Source: Terriglobus albidus
Lineage (GTDB): Bacteria > Acidobacteriota > Terriglobia > Terriglobales > Acidobacteriaceae
Assembly: GCF_008000815.1 (NCBI RefSeq)
Contig: NZ_CP042806.1
Location: 2,604,001 to 2,668,000 of the forward strand
Direction of reading: 5' to 3'
Length of the DNA: 64,000 bases
The translations under genes and the position numbers were made by a program. Below, in pieces: positions 33,758 to 41,696 of this stretch; position 1 is the stretch's first letter; each line of letters begins with the position of its first letter. The notes beneath the pieces were generated by a model, which worked only from the letters and a program-made list of their open reading frames with translations, made no database searches and had not been told where the DNA came from.

Positions 33758-35179
33758 GCCCGGAGGCACGACGACATACGACAGGTTTCCATCGCGCTCA
33801 ATCTGCAGCACCAGGGACTCGCGATTTGGAATCTGAGCCAGCTCGCGGCGTAGTGTCTCAACCGAAGTGACAGGCTTTCCGTTTACGGCATGAATCACGT
33901 CATGCGGGCGCAGGCTGCTTTCGGCGACACGCAGTGCGCTTGAACGAGCAACAACCATCACCCCCTGCGGACTGCGGATGGGATTCCACTCATTTGGCGT
34001 ATCGGGATCGACCGTCACGCCGAAGATCTCCAGCCGAGGAATCAGGTTGCGTCCAAAACTAATGTCCGAGGTCAGGGAGCGGGCACGGGAACCAGCACGA
34101 TCTGGCTCGACCGTAAGATTCAGGATCTTGTCGCCACGCGCGATTGTAATGGGAACCTGCTTCTTCGGCTCCAGTGCGGAGATCGCCTGCGTGTAGTTAA
34201 CGATCGACGTGATCTTCTTGCCGTTTACTTCCTGGACAATATCTCCCGGAAGAATTCCGGCGCGCTCGCCACTGCCTGCCGGCCACACATCTTCCACCAG
34301 AACGCCCTGCGTCCCGGTCAGCCCCAGTCCGCGCGTCAGATCGCGTGACAGCGTATGTGTCGTAATCGAGAGCGTGGACCGCGTGACGTGGCCACTTTTC
34401 CGGATGGCGTTGAACACGGTGCGGGCCGTATCTGCGGGGATCGCCAGGGCAATCCCCTCATTACCGCCGCTTTCGGAATAGATCAAGGTATTGATGCCGA
34501 GAAGACGGCCGCGGACATCGACCAGCGGCCCGCCGGAGTTACCGGGGTTCACCGCCGCATCCGTCTGGATCCACAACCTGGGATCGTCCGGTGAGGACTG
34601 CCGGCGGACTGCGGAGACGATACCCATGGTGACCGAGCGTTCAAATCCGAAGGGGCTTCCGAAGGCAATCGCAACCTGGCCCTGGTGTGCCGGGGGAAGG
34701 TGGGTAATGTCCAGAAAGGCGAGCTCTTCACCCTCCGGAGCATTAATCTTCAGGACTGCCAGATCGGTGTCTTCATCCAGGCCAACACGGGTCGCGGGTA
34801 GAACGCGGAGTTTGCCTGAGACCATGCGAACCTCGGCGCGCAGGCTTGCGCTTCCGGCGATGACGTGAGCATTGGTCAGAATGTAGCCATCGTCGGAGAC
34901 CAGTACGCCGGACCCCTGAGCGGTGCCGGCCGTGACCAGACCCGTATCGGGCAGGTTGCTATTGCTGCTATTTGCCGTCGGGTTGATCGGTGTGCTGTCC
35001 TCGTGGTCGCCGACGTAGACCTGCGCTGTAATCCGCACAACGGTTGGCATAACCCGCGAGGAAAGTGCCTCAAGATCGTCGGAAAACTGTACCAGAGGCG
35101 ACTTCGAGGCGAGGGCCTGTGCATGCGCCGTAGAAAAGGGCAACAGAAGAAAGATGGCCAGGGATGCGCGGGAACGCAT
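33755..35179 (-). CDS. HtrA/DegP-like serine protease with two PDZ domains
   Basis: Periplasmic protein-quality-control protease of about 474 residues. A signal peptide covers 1-20 (LAIFLLLPFSTAHAQ). The trypsin-like domain carries the full triad: His105 in LTNAHVI, Asp139 in EDTDLAVLK, and Ser215 in NPGNSGGPL. The oxyanion and activation segments look normal (AIAFGSPFGFERSVTMGIVSAV). Two PDZ domains follow (about 295-375, GVLVEDVWPAGSGERAGILPGDIVQEVNGK, and about 415-470, SLRPHDVIHAVNGKPV). The ATG at 35179 begins the signal peptide; the longer frame to 35323 lacks one. The stop codon is supplied by repeat copy C. Confidence 0.92.
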   Translation of the reverse strand: MRSRASLAIFLLLPFSTAHAQALASKSPLVQFSDDLEALSSRVMPTVVRITAQVYVGDHEDSTPINPTANSSNSNLPDTGLVTAGTAQGSGVLVSDDGYILTNAHVIAGSASLRAEVRMVSGKLRVLPATRVGLDEDTDLAVLKINAPEGEELAFLDITHLPPAHQGQVAIAFGSPFGFERSVTMGIVSAVRRQSSPDDPRLWIQTDAAVNPGNSGGPLVDVRGRLLGINTLIYSESGGNEGIALAIPADTARTVFNAIRKSGHVTRSTLSITTHTLSRDLTRGLGLTGTQGVLVEDVWPAGSGERAGILPGDIVQEVNGKKITSIVNYTQAISALEPKKQVPITIARGDKILNLTVEPDRAGSRARSLTSDISFGRNLIPRLEIFGVTVDPDTPNEWNPIRSPQGVMVVARSSALRVAESSLRPHDVIHAVNGKPVTSVETLRRELAQIPNRESLVLQIERDGNLSYVVVPPG

Positions 35180-35243
35180 GCACCAACGGTAGCAGGTGAC
35201 ACGGTGTAGCGGGAGTGAAATGTTGCGCGACGACCGTGTGGCC

Positions 35244-36362
35244 TTAGCGCTTCGAGGGGATCGGTTTCCTGGGAAAGTCGGCGGGGTTGAGTTTCCCGAT
35301 ACGCCCCTTTGGTCCCACAACAAAGGGAAGCGAGAGCGCGTTCCAGTCGTTACTCTGCTCGATATCGGTGCTCACCGGCTGCCAGATCTTTCCGTTGTCA
35401 TACGAAATGTCTGTGCCGTTCGGGCCGACAGTGAGAAAGGCTTGCAGGCGGTTCGACCAGGCGACCGAACTGCGATAGCCGTGCGGGGGCTTTGTCGCTG
35501 GGGTCCACGTCTTGCCATAATCCGCAGACCACGCTGCAGTCTTTACCGGTGATTCTGGCGTTTTATAGTCGCCGCCAACAGCTACGAGCGTTTTATCCGG
35601 ACGGAAGGCCAGTGAAAAGATACCCGCGGTGGAGACTCCATGGGCCATCGGAACCTCGACCTTGTCGGTGAACTCGCGGCATGGTCTGCACGTGGCTTTG
35701 TTCTCCTCGCGAAGGCGGTAGACATAGGCGTGTTCGGGAATATCACCAGCCCACCAGCGCGAGTACTTCCAGCCGGGCTCTTGTACCGCTTTGTTCAAAA
35801 CCAAGAGGGTTGAGTTGCTGGCAGCGAAGCTGGAGGTTCCGCGATCCACCTCACGATTCGAAAGAGACATTTCCAGCTCTGGCTCTGCATCGTCGAGTGC
35901 GCGAACCTCCAGCAGCACGCTCTTACCGTTAATGGAATCTCCCATTACCCAGGCGTGATCGCTGGAGTCACTGTAGAGCGCATCCCAAAAGCCTTCCGGC
36001 TCCGTGTTCGTCATTGCCAGTTTCCAGTGTTTGCATCCATCACTGGTTTTATAGATCCTAGATGCGTCTCCCTTGCCGCTGGACATCACAATGGCCGTCT
36101 TGTCGTCGAATGCCTGAATTCCACGGAAGTCCAGCTTCTCTGCGTCCGGAGGGACGGTACACGCCAGCCAGTGTTCGCCTCCGTCAACCGTGCGCAGTAC
36201 AGTGCCATTCGTGCCGGATGCCCATGCAACCTTATCGCTCACGGCGTGAATACCACGGAAGCTGGCGGTGGAGTTAGACTGCTGCAGCGTGAACTGGGCG
36301 GAGGCTGTGGCCGTAAGAAGCGCGAAAACGAGCGTAAGGCGCATGAATAGCGTAAGGCGCAT
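35244..36362 (-). CDS. Secreted Ycf48-like / BNR-repeat beta-propeller protein
   Basis: Exported protein of 372 residues resembling photosystem-II-assembly-factor (Ycf48/HCF136)-like and sialidase-type propellers common in non-photosynthetic bacteria. Signal peptide MRLTLVFALLTATASAQ. Repeated blades end in Asp-box-like motifs: VLRTVDGGEHWLAC, IYKTSDGCKHWKLA, AAWSADYGKTWTPA, DISYDNGKIWQPV. Role unknown; such propellers usually bind partners. Two tandem starts exist: an 18-base in-frame duplication gives MRLTLF-MRLTLV, so translation may begin at 36362 or 36344. The HtrA-like gene starts 64 bases downstream on the same strand and may be co-transcribed. Confidence 0.8.
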   Translation of the reverse strand: MRLTLFMRLTLVFALLTATASAQFTLQQSNSTASFRGIHAVSDKVAWASGTNGTVLRTVDGGEHWLACTVPPDAEKLDFRGIQAFDDKTAIVMSSGKGDASRIYKTSDGCKHWKLAMTNTEPEGFWDALYSDSSDHAWVMGDSINGKSVLLEVRALDDAEPELEMSLSNREVDRGTSSFAASNSTLLVLNKAVQEPGWKYSRWWAGDIPEHAYVYRLREENKATCRPCREFTDKVEVPMAHGVSTAGIFSLAFRPDKTLVAVGGDYKTPESPVKTAAWSADYGKTWTPATKPPHGYRSSVAWSNRLQAFLTVGPNGTDISYDNGKIWQPVSTDIEQSNDWNALSLPFVVGPKGRIGKLNPADFPRKPIPSKR

Positions 36363-36364
36363 GA
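36331..36364. repeat. 18-base tandem duplication at the propeller gene start
   Basis: The 16-base word AGCGTAAGGCGCATGA occurs at 36331-36346 and 36349-36364 (period 18). Being a multiple of three, the copy adds six in-frame codons and a second start codon. Confidence 0.85.
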
Positions 36365-36401
36365 GCCACGTTAGCAGCAGGTGGGGTCCGCCATCCAGCC
36401 G

Positions 36402-37661
36402 TTACTCGTGCCGCAGTGCCGCAACAGGGTCCAGACGACTTGCGCGCCAGGCAGGTAGAAGGCCCGAGACCAGACCTACAATCGCCAGGATGCCGAAAGA
36501 GATCAGCGCGATCATCAGGTTAGGCCGCAGAATGATGTCGCCTTCGCTGTTCGCCGTCTTGTACATATCCGAGTAAAGCGGCATGGGCGGGATGATATGG
36601 GCGATGGCGATCGCGGCGAGCATTCCGAGCATGCCCGCAAGGAAGGTCAGGGTAAGGCTTTCGAGCAGAAATTGGGCGAGGATATCGCGCCGTCTTGCGC
36701 CGAGCGCCTTCTGCAGCCCGATCTCGCGCGTCCGCTCTGTCACAGAGACCAGCATGATGTTCATGACGCCCACACCGCCAACCCCGAGCGTCATCGCTCC
36801 AATGATGCCCAGTAGCACCTCAAGCGCGGTGGAGAACTGCATGATCTCTCCCGAGTCTTCGATCGTGTCCCACGTGGAGAATGCCTTATCGTCAGCTGGA
36901 TTGAAGTGGTGGCGCGAGGCAAGAATGGCGCGAACAGCACTGGTCGCCTTCTTATGCAACTCTGGCGAGAGCGGTTGATAGACCAGCGACGAGGGATCGC
37001 GGACGTTCTCCAGATCGCGCAGTGTAAAGAAGGGGAGGAAGACGTTCTCGTTGTCGGGACCGTTGTTGGAGGAGTCCTGAATCTTGTTCCGTAAGACGCC
37101 GATGACGGTGAAGGTCTGTCCGTTCACCTGGACGGTCTGACCCACGGGCGGGTATCCGTTGAAGAGCTTTTGCGCGGCATGAGGCCCGAAGATCGCGACC
37201 TTGCGATGCTCTGTGAAATCGTCTGGGGCGAAGTATCGGCCTTCCTCTACAACAAGCCTGCGCATGCCGTCGTACGGGAGCTCGACGGCTTTGACCTGGA
37301 TGTTGACCGCCTTGGCGTTCCACTTAAAACTGTACGACGTGTCGTTCTCAACGGAGAAGGCGCGAATCAGCGGCATCTGTTCACGAACTGCATCGGCGTC
37401 TTCGGCAGTGAGGTGAATCCGCTTGCCGGACCGTTCCCCGCCGGCCTGCATGGAGGTCTGCCCGCCCCAGCCCATGATGACGTTGTTGCCGATACCGAGA
37501 AAGCCCATCAGCACGGTCTGACCGAGAGCCGCACCGTAGCTGATTAAGAGGACTACGGTCACCAGGCCCCAGGCGATGCCCAGCATGGTCAGGCCCGAAC
37601 GTAGGCGGTTGCGCAGAAGCGACTGGATGGATTGCTGAACGGTTTCCTTGATCTGCATCAT
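36402..37661 (-). CDS. MacB-like ABC transporter permease
   Basis: Inner-membrane permease of 419 residues of the MacB/FtsX type. A first membrane helix (about 19-45, RSGLTMLGIAWGLVTVVLLISYGAAL) is followed by a large periplasmic MacB_PCD domain (about 50-275) and three C-terminal helices with the FtsX core VGVMNIMLVSVTERTREIGLQKALGARRRDIL. Such permeases couple to a separate ATPase and act in mechanotransmission, efflux or lipoprotein handling rather than classical pumping. No ATPase or periplasmic adaptor gene is adjacent. It is about 28% different in layout from the permease at 38675 only in loops; the overall topology is the same. ATG at 37661 (a second Met follows). Confidence 0.88.
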   Translation of the reverse strand: MMQIKETVQQSIQSLLRNRLRSGLTMLGIAWGLVTVVLLISYGAALGQTVLMGFLGIGNNVIMGWGGQTSMQAGGERSGKRIHLTAEDADAVREQMPLIRAFSVENDTSYSFKWNAKAVNIQVKAVELPYDGMRRLVVEEGRYFAPDDFTEHRKVAIFGPHAAQKLFNGYPPVGQTVQVNGQTFTVIGVLRNKIQDSSNNGPDNENVFLPFFTLRDLENVRDPSSLVYQPLSPELHKKATSAVRAILASRHHFNPADDKAFSTWDTIEDSGEIMQFSTALEVLLGIIGAMTLGVGGVGVMNIMLVSVTERTREIGLQKALGARRRDILAQFLLESLTLTFLAGMLGMLAAIAIAHIIPPMPLYSDMYKTANSEGDIILRPNLMIALISFGILAIVGLVSGLLPAWRASRLDPVAALRHE

Positions 37662-37708
37662 GGCGCGTGATGCAAGATACGCAGATCAGGGGAGGAGAGT
37701 TCCCCCAA

Positions 37709-38656
37709 TCAGGCGGTTACAGAATCAAACGAAAGCGACGGATACCGTTCATCCGCGGTAATCAGTGCTTCAATCGCATCGCGCGAATCGATCGCTCCGC
37801 GAGCACCTACTGCAGTACAGTTGCGGGCTGCCGCGGCGCAGGCGAAATCGAGCTGCCGGGTCAGAGCCCAGCCCTGTAGCATGCCGTAGATAAAGCCTGC
37901 ATGGAAGATGTCACCGGCGCCGGTTGTGTCGACAGCATGGACACGATAAGCAGGCCGATAGCAAAAGCTCTTTCCGTCGAAGGCCAGCACGCCATCTGGC
38001 CCCAGGGTCGCGGCGGCCAGAGTGTTTCCATAACGGCGCTGCATCTTCTGGAGTGCGGTCTCGAGGTCAGGCTCGTTCATCAAGCGGGAGGGGAAGTCGC
38101 GGCTGACGATCAGGTAATCGATGTTGATAAGAAGGTCGTCAATGCCGGGAAACTGAAGATCCAGGTCGGCAACGACGGGAATGTTAGCCTCGCGAGCCCA
38201 CTGGGCCGCCTGCGTCGCGGCCGCTGTGTCCTGCCCATCGACATGGAGTGCGCGGGCGTCGGTGATCCACTCGCGGCGAATCTCCTCCGATTTCAGTGTC
38301 AGCCGATCATCACGACGGACGAGGACCGTGCGTTCGCCACTGGGATCTACCAGAATGAGCGATTGCGGCGAGTGGGCATCAGGTACAGTGACGATTCTGG
38401 TTTCGACGCCGGCATCGGCGAAGGCTCGGTGGTGCAGATCGGCCGCCTGGTCATCGCCCAGCTTGCCGACATAGCGGGTCGTGAGTCCCCAGTTCTGGCA
38501 TGCAACGACAGTGCTGGCGACCTGGCCGCCGGGAAGAACGACGGAGTCGTGATATTCCACCTTGGAGCCAAATACGGGGAAGGTAGGAAGGGTTAGGACG
38601 GTGTCAGTAGCATTCAGGCCAACACCAACCAGGTCGACCTTCCGAGTACTCTCCAT
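37709..38656 (-). CDS. PfkB-family carbohydrate kinase
   Basis: Ribokinase-like sugar or nucleoside kinase of 315 residues. Signature 1 region: LPGGQVASTVVACQNWG (41-57) and RYVGKLGDDQAADLH. Signature 2: VDTTGAGDIFHAGFIYG (242-258) with the catalytic base Asp249 and the anion hole GAGD. PVVADLDLQFPG and DYLIVSRDFPSRL are usual central-strand elements. The substrate cannot be set from sequence. It lies between two MacB-like permeases on the same strand (18 bases downstream of one, 47 bases upstream of the other), so the three may form one transcript, although the functional link is not evident. ATG at 38656. Confidence 0.9.
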   Translation of the reverse strand: MESTRKVDLVGVGLNATDTVLTLPTFPVFGSKVEYHDSVVLPGGQVASTVVACQNWGLTTRYVGKLGDDQAADLHHRAFADAGVETRIVTVPDAHSPQSLILVDPSGERTVLVRRDDRLTLKSEEIRREWITDARALHVDGQDTAAATQAAQWAREANIPVVADLDLQFPGIDDLLINIDYLIVSRDFPSRLMNEPDLETALQKMQRRYGNTLAAATLGPDGVLAFDGKSFCYRPAYRVHAVDTTGAGDIFHAGFIYGMLQGWALTRQLDFACAAAARNCTAVGARGAIDSRDAIEALITADERYPSLSFDSVTA

Positions 38657-38674
38657 CTTCCTAGTGTAAACGCC

Positions 38675-39928
38675 TTACTCGGTTCGGAGGCATTCCATTG
38701 GGCTCAACATCGCGGCCCGGCGGGCAGGATAGGTGCCGGCAAACAGGGTTATCGCGGTAAGTGTGAGCAGGGAAAGCACAACGGCGATCGGCGAAATGAC
38801 CGGGTGTGGCACAAAATCCGGCATGGGGATATAGCGCATCACGACGCAGACACCGGCTCCGAGAAGGAAACCGATGGTGCCGGAGACCAGAGTAATAATG
38901 GCCGATTCGGCCAGGAACTGCCTGTGGATATCGACGGCGCGGGCGCCCAGAGCCTTGCGGACACCGATCTCCCGGGTCCGTTCGGTCACGGCCACCAGCA
39001 TGATGTTCATCACCCCAATGCCGCCCAGGGCAAGGGTCAGCAGGGCTACGGCTCCCAGAAAGATGGTCATGACGCCGAAGATGCGGTCCACGAACTTGGC
39101 GCCCTCCAGGGTGTCCCAGACCCAGAGAGCCTCCTTATCGTCCGGATTGAAGTGGTGGCGCTCGCCCAGAATGCGATAGACCTCTTTAACCGCGGCCTCA
39201 TGCTTGTCGGGAGAGACCGGTTGAACAACGATATCGTTCAGCCAGCCCGGGAAGACTCCTTTACGCGCCGGCGGGAAGTCACGCTCCATCGACGAGTAGG
39301 GGACGAAGAGCTGTGTGCCGTCGCGGCCGGAGCCATACGAGCCGTTTTGCTTCTTCTTTTCCAGGATGCCGATCACCACGTAGGGATAGCCCGCGATGGA
39401 GATAATCTGCCCGACGGCCTGGTTGGAGCGAAAGAGCTGCTGCTTGGTGTCATCGCCAAGTAGGACCACGCGCGCGCCGTCGGCCTCGTCTCGTTCGGTC
39501 ATCAGGCGGCCCTCTGAGACCTTGATGGAGCGGAAGGCCTGATACTCCGGCCATACACCGCGCACAGCGCGGTTAGCAGCGTTGTACTGCGAAACCTCGT
39601 TGACGGTCCGATTGATCTCTGGGGAGACGTGCTGGACCAGCGCTGCCTGATCCCGGATGGCGACCGCGTCGCCATACTCCAGCCGGATATCGCGTCCAGC
39701 AACGTAACCGCCGGCCTGTGCTCCGGTCTTGCCGCCCCAGATGATGGCGATATCGGTTCCCAATCCCTTCATACGCTCATGCTGGTCTTTACTGAAGCCG
39801 ATGCCTAACCCAACCAGCAGAATCACTGAGGTGATGCCCCACACGATGCCGAACATGGTGAGAAAGCTGCGAAGTTTGGTAGCCCACAGGGCGGCGAGCG
39901 TTTGCAGGAAGATCTCGCGAATCGGCAT
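38675..39928 (-). CDS. MacB-like ABC transporter permease
   Basis: Second MacB/FtsX-type permease (417 residues). First helix RSFLTMFGIVWGITSVILLVGLGIGF, MacB_PCD periplasmic domain up to about 285, then the FtsX core IGVMNIMLVAVTERTREIGVRKALGARAVDIHRQFLAESAII and two further helices. It is a paralogue of the permease at 36402, sharing RHHFNPDDKEA and the TERTREIG core. The ATG at 39928 (MPIREIFLQTL) is chosen: a longer frame to 39991 would run into the start of the divergent GH125 gene and adds an unlikely N-terminus. No ATPase gene is present nearby. Confidence 0.88.
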   Translation of the reverse strand: MPIREIFLQTLAALWATKLRSFLTMFGIVWGITSVILLVGLGIGFSKDQHERMKGLGTDIAIIWGGKTGAQAGGYVAGRDIRLEYGDAVAIRDQAALVQHVSPEINRTVNEVSQYNAANRAVRGVWPEYQAFRSIKVSEGRLMTERDEADGARVVLLGDDTKQQLFRSNQAVGQIISIAGYPYVVIGILEKKKQNGSYGSGRDGTQLFVPYSSMERDFPPARKGVFPGWLNDIVVQPVSPDKHEAAVKEVYRILGERHHFNPDDKEALWVWDTLEGAKFVDRIFGVMTIFLGAVALLTLALGGIGVMNIMLVAVTERTREIGVRKALGARAVDIHRQFLAESAIITLVSGTIGFLLGAGVCVVMRYIPMPDFVPHPVISPIAVVLSLLTLTAITLFAGTYPARRAAMLSPMECLRTE

Positions 39929-39985
39929 GCCAGATAGGTACGATGTCCATGGCTGGAAAGTTCCTTCTGGAGCAGAATCAGGAAT

Positions 39986-41392
39986 ATGCATTGGACACGC
40001 AGGGAAGTAGTGAAGCTGGGCACGTTGGCCCTTGCCGGGAAGAGCGTTGGGCTGCAGGCAGAGGTGCTGGATCGCAGGCCGGCGCCGGCGGACCGCAAGT
40101 TTACCTCGGAGGGCGTTGAGCGCTATATCGCCGAGACCGCGAAGCGGATCAACGATCCGGAGCTGCGGCAGCTCTTCGTCAACTGCTTCCCCAACACACT
40201 GGATACAACGGTGCAGCCGGGGACCTCGGATGGTAAGCCCGATACGGTCGTACTGACCGGTGATATCCCCGCGATGTGGCTGCGGGATTCTTCCGCCCAG
40301 GTCTGGCCCTATGTTCCGCTGGCAAAACAGGACGAGAAACTACGTGCGCTGCTTGAAGGCGTCATCCGCCGCCAGGCCCGCTGCCTCCTGATCGATCCCT
40401 ATGCCAATGCCTTTATGGCGAACCTGGATGACCCGCCGCTGGAGTGGGGCCGTACTGACCAGACTGAGATGAAACGCGGCGTAGGCGAGCGCAAGTATGA
40501 GCTCGACTCGTTGTGCTATCCGATCCGCCTCAGCTATGGCTATTGGAAGGCGACAGGAGATACGAAGCCATTTGATAGCGCGTGGACGGAAGCCATGCGC
40601 ACCGTGGTGAGCACCATGAGGGTACAGCAGCGCAAGAATGGCGATGGACCATATACCTTCCTGCGTAAGTCAGATCGCTCGACTGAGACGCTGCCACGAG
40701 CTGGTAAAGGCAATCCGATCAAGCCGGTGGGCCTCATCTTCTCCGGTTTCCGCCCAAGCGACGACGCATGTGTCTTTCCGTTTCTTGTGCCCTCGAATCT
40801 CTTCGCGGTGACCTCGCTGCGCCAACTCGCCGAGATGATGAACACGATCACGCATGACAGCGCGACAGCGCAGGAGGCGCAGAGCCTCGCCACCGAGGTC
40901 GAAGTTGCCCTGCGTCAATACGCGGTGGCGAAGCTCGACACCGGTACGATCTGGGCTTTTGAGGTTGACGGTTTCGGCAGCCAACTGCTGATGGATGATG
41001 CCAACGTGCCCAGCCTGCTGGCGCTGCCGTATCTCAACGCATCGCCGGATGCGGCGATGTATGCGCGCACGCGCGCCTTTGTGTGGAGCGAGCGCAATCC
41101 CTGGTTCTTCCGTGGATCGGCAGGCGAGGGAATCGGCGGACCACATATCGGCGACGACATGATCTGGCCGATGTCGCAGACCATCTATGCGCTGACCAGT
41201 ACAAAGAAGGAAGAGGCTGGACCCGCGCTGACGATGTTGAAGACGGCAGCCCGCGCGACTGGATTCATCCACGAGAGCTACTTCAAGAGCGATCCTGCAA
41301 AGTTCACCCGCTCATGGTTCGCCTGGGCGAATACCTTATTTGGCGAGATGGTGGCGCACATGGTCTACAACCATCCTGATTGGATCGCTTAG
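39986..41392 (+). CDS. GH125 exo-alpha-1,6-mannosidase with Tat signal
   Basis: Metal-independent exo-acting alpha-mannosidase family protein of 468 residues, releasing mannose from alpha-1,6-linked mannosides. The N-terminus WTRREVVKLGTLALAG is a twin-arginine signal, so the enzyme is probably exported folded. Family signatures: GDIPAMWLRDSSAQVWPY (about 92-109), IDPYANAF, ERKYELDSLCYPIRLSYGYW, FSGFRPSDDACVFPFLVPSNLFA, and FRGSAGEGIGGPHIGDDMIWPMSQTIYALTS. It is nearly full length for the family. ATG at 39986. The stop codon TAG at 41390-41392 is fused with the first bases of repeat copy D. Together with the GH26 enzyme this points to mannose-containing glycans. Confidence 0.92.
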   Translation: MHWTRREVVKLGTLALAGKSVGLQAEVLDRRPAPADRKFTSEGVERYIAETAKRINDPELRQLFVNCFPNTLDTTVQPGTSDGKPDTVVLTGDIPAMWLRDSSAQVWPYVPLAKQDEKLRALLEGVIRRQARCLLIDPYANAFMANLDDPPLEWGRTDQTEMKRGVGERKYELDSLCYPIRLSYGYWKATGDTKPFDSAWTEAMRTVVSTMRVQQRKNGDGPYTFLRKSDRSTETLPRAGKGNPIKPVGLIFSGFRPSDDACVFPFLVPSNLFAVTSLRQLAEMMNTITHDSATAQEAQSLATEVEVALRQYAVAKLDTGTIWAFEVDGFGSQLLMDDANVPSLLALPYLNASPDAAMYARTRAFVWSERNPWFFRGSAGEGIGGPHIGDDMIWPMSQTIYALTSTKKEEAGPALTMLKTAARATGFIHESYFKSDPAKFTRSWFAWANTLFGEMVAHMVYNHPDWIA

Positions 41393-41504
41393 AGCATTTT
41401 CCCTGTTGCTGGGTATCCCGGAGGAAGTGTGCAGCGGCGTTTTCATTGCGGAAAACGCCTATAGATGTGAAAAGCGCTACATCACACCCGCAGGGAAATG
41501 CTCT
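41391..41504 (-). repeat. Interspersed hairpin repeat, copy D (opposite orientation)
   Basis: About 114 bases with the best-preserved terminal inverted repeats: AGAGCATTTTCCCTG at the left and CAGGGAAATGCTCT at the right (14-15 bp, one base different in length). The central stem GGCGTTTTC / GAAAACGCC is interrupted by ATTGCG. Orientation is inverted relative to A, B and C. Its left end completes the stop codon of the GH125 gene; its right end is 25 bases before tRNA-Leu. Confidence 0.9.
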
Positions 41505-41529
41505 AGTTGCGATAGCATCTAAGAGGCGT

Positions 41530-41618
41530 GCCCGGATGGTGGAATCGGCAGACACAGCGGACTTAAAATCCGCAGTTGCGAAAGCGACGTGGGGGTTCAA
41601 GTCCCCCTCCGGGCACCA
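41530..41618 (+). tRNA. tRNA-Leu (anticodon UAA)
   Basis: Acceptor stem GCCCGGA / TCCGGGC, discriminator A and encoded CCA. Anticodon stem GCGGA / TCCGC around CTTAAAA, anticodon TAA at 41564-41566. The long variable arm GTTGCG-AAA-GCGAC is typical of tRNA-Leu. T arm GGGGG-TTCAAGT-CCCCC. Confidence 0.98.
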
Positions 41619-41696
41619 CAATGACATTTTCCCTGCGCGTGATGTGAGTAGCCCAGAGAGAACTAGAGTGGGATTGGCACTGAACACGGATGGAGG

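Noticed and set aside
40670-41272. 200-residue minus-strand frame opposite the GH125 gene
   Set aside because: Antisense shadow; the GH125 motifs on the plus strand explain the open frame.
22155-41504. The four repeats as a CRISPR array or phage attachment sites
   Set aside because: Copies are kilobases apart, in both orientations and without spacers; no integrase is nearby, although copy D is next to tRNA-Leu.
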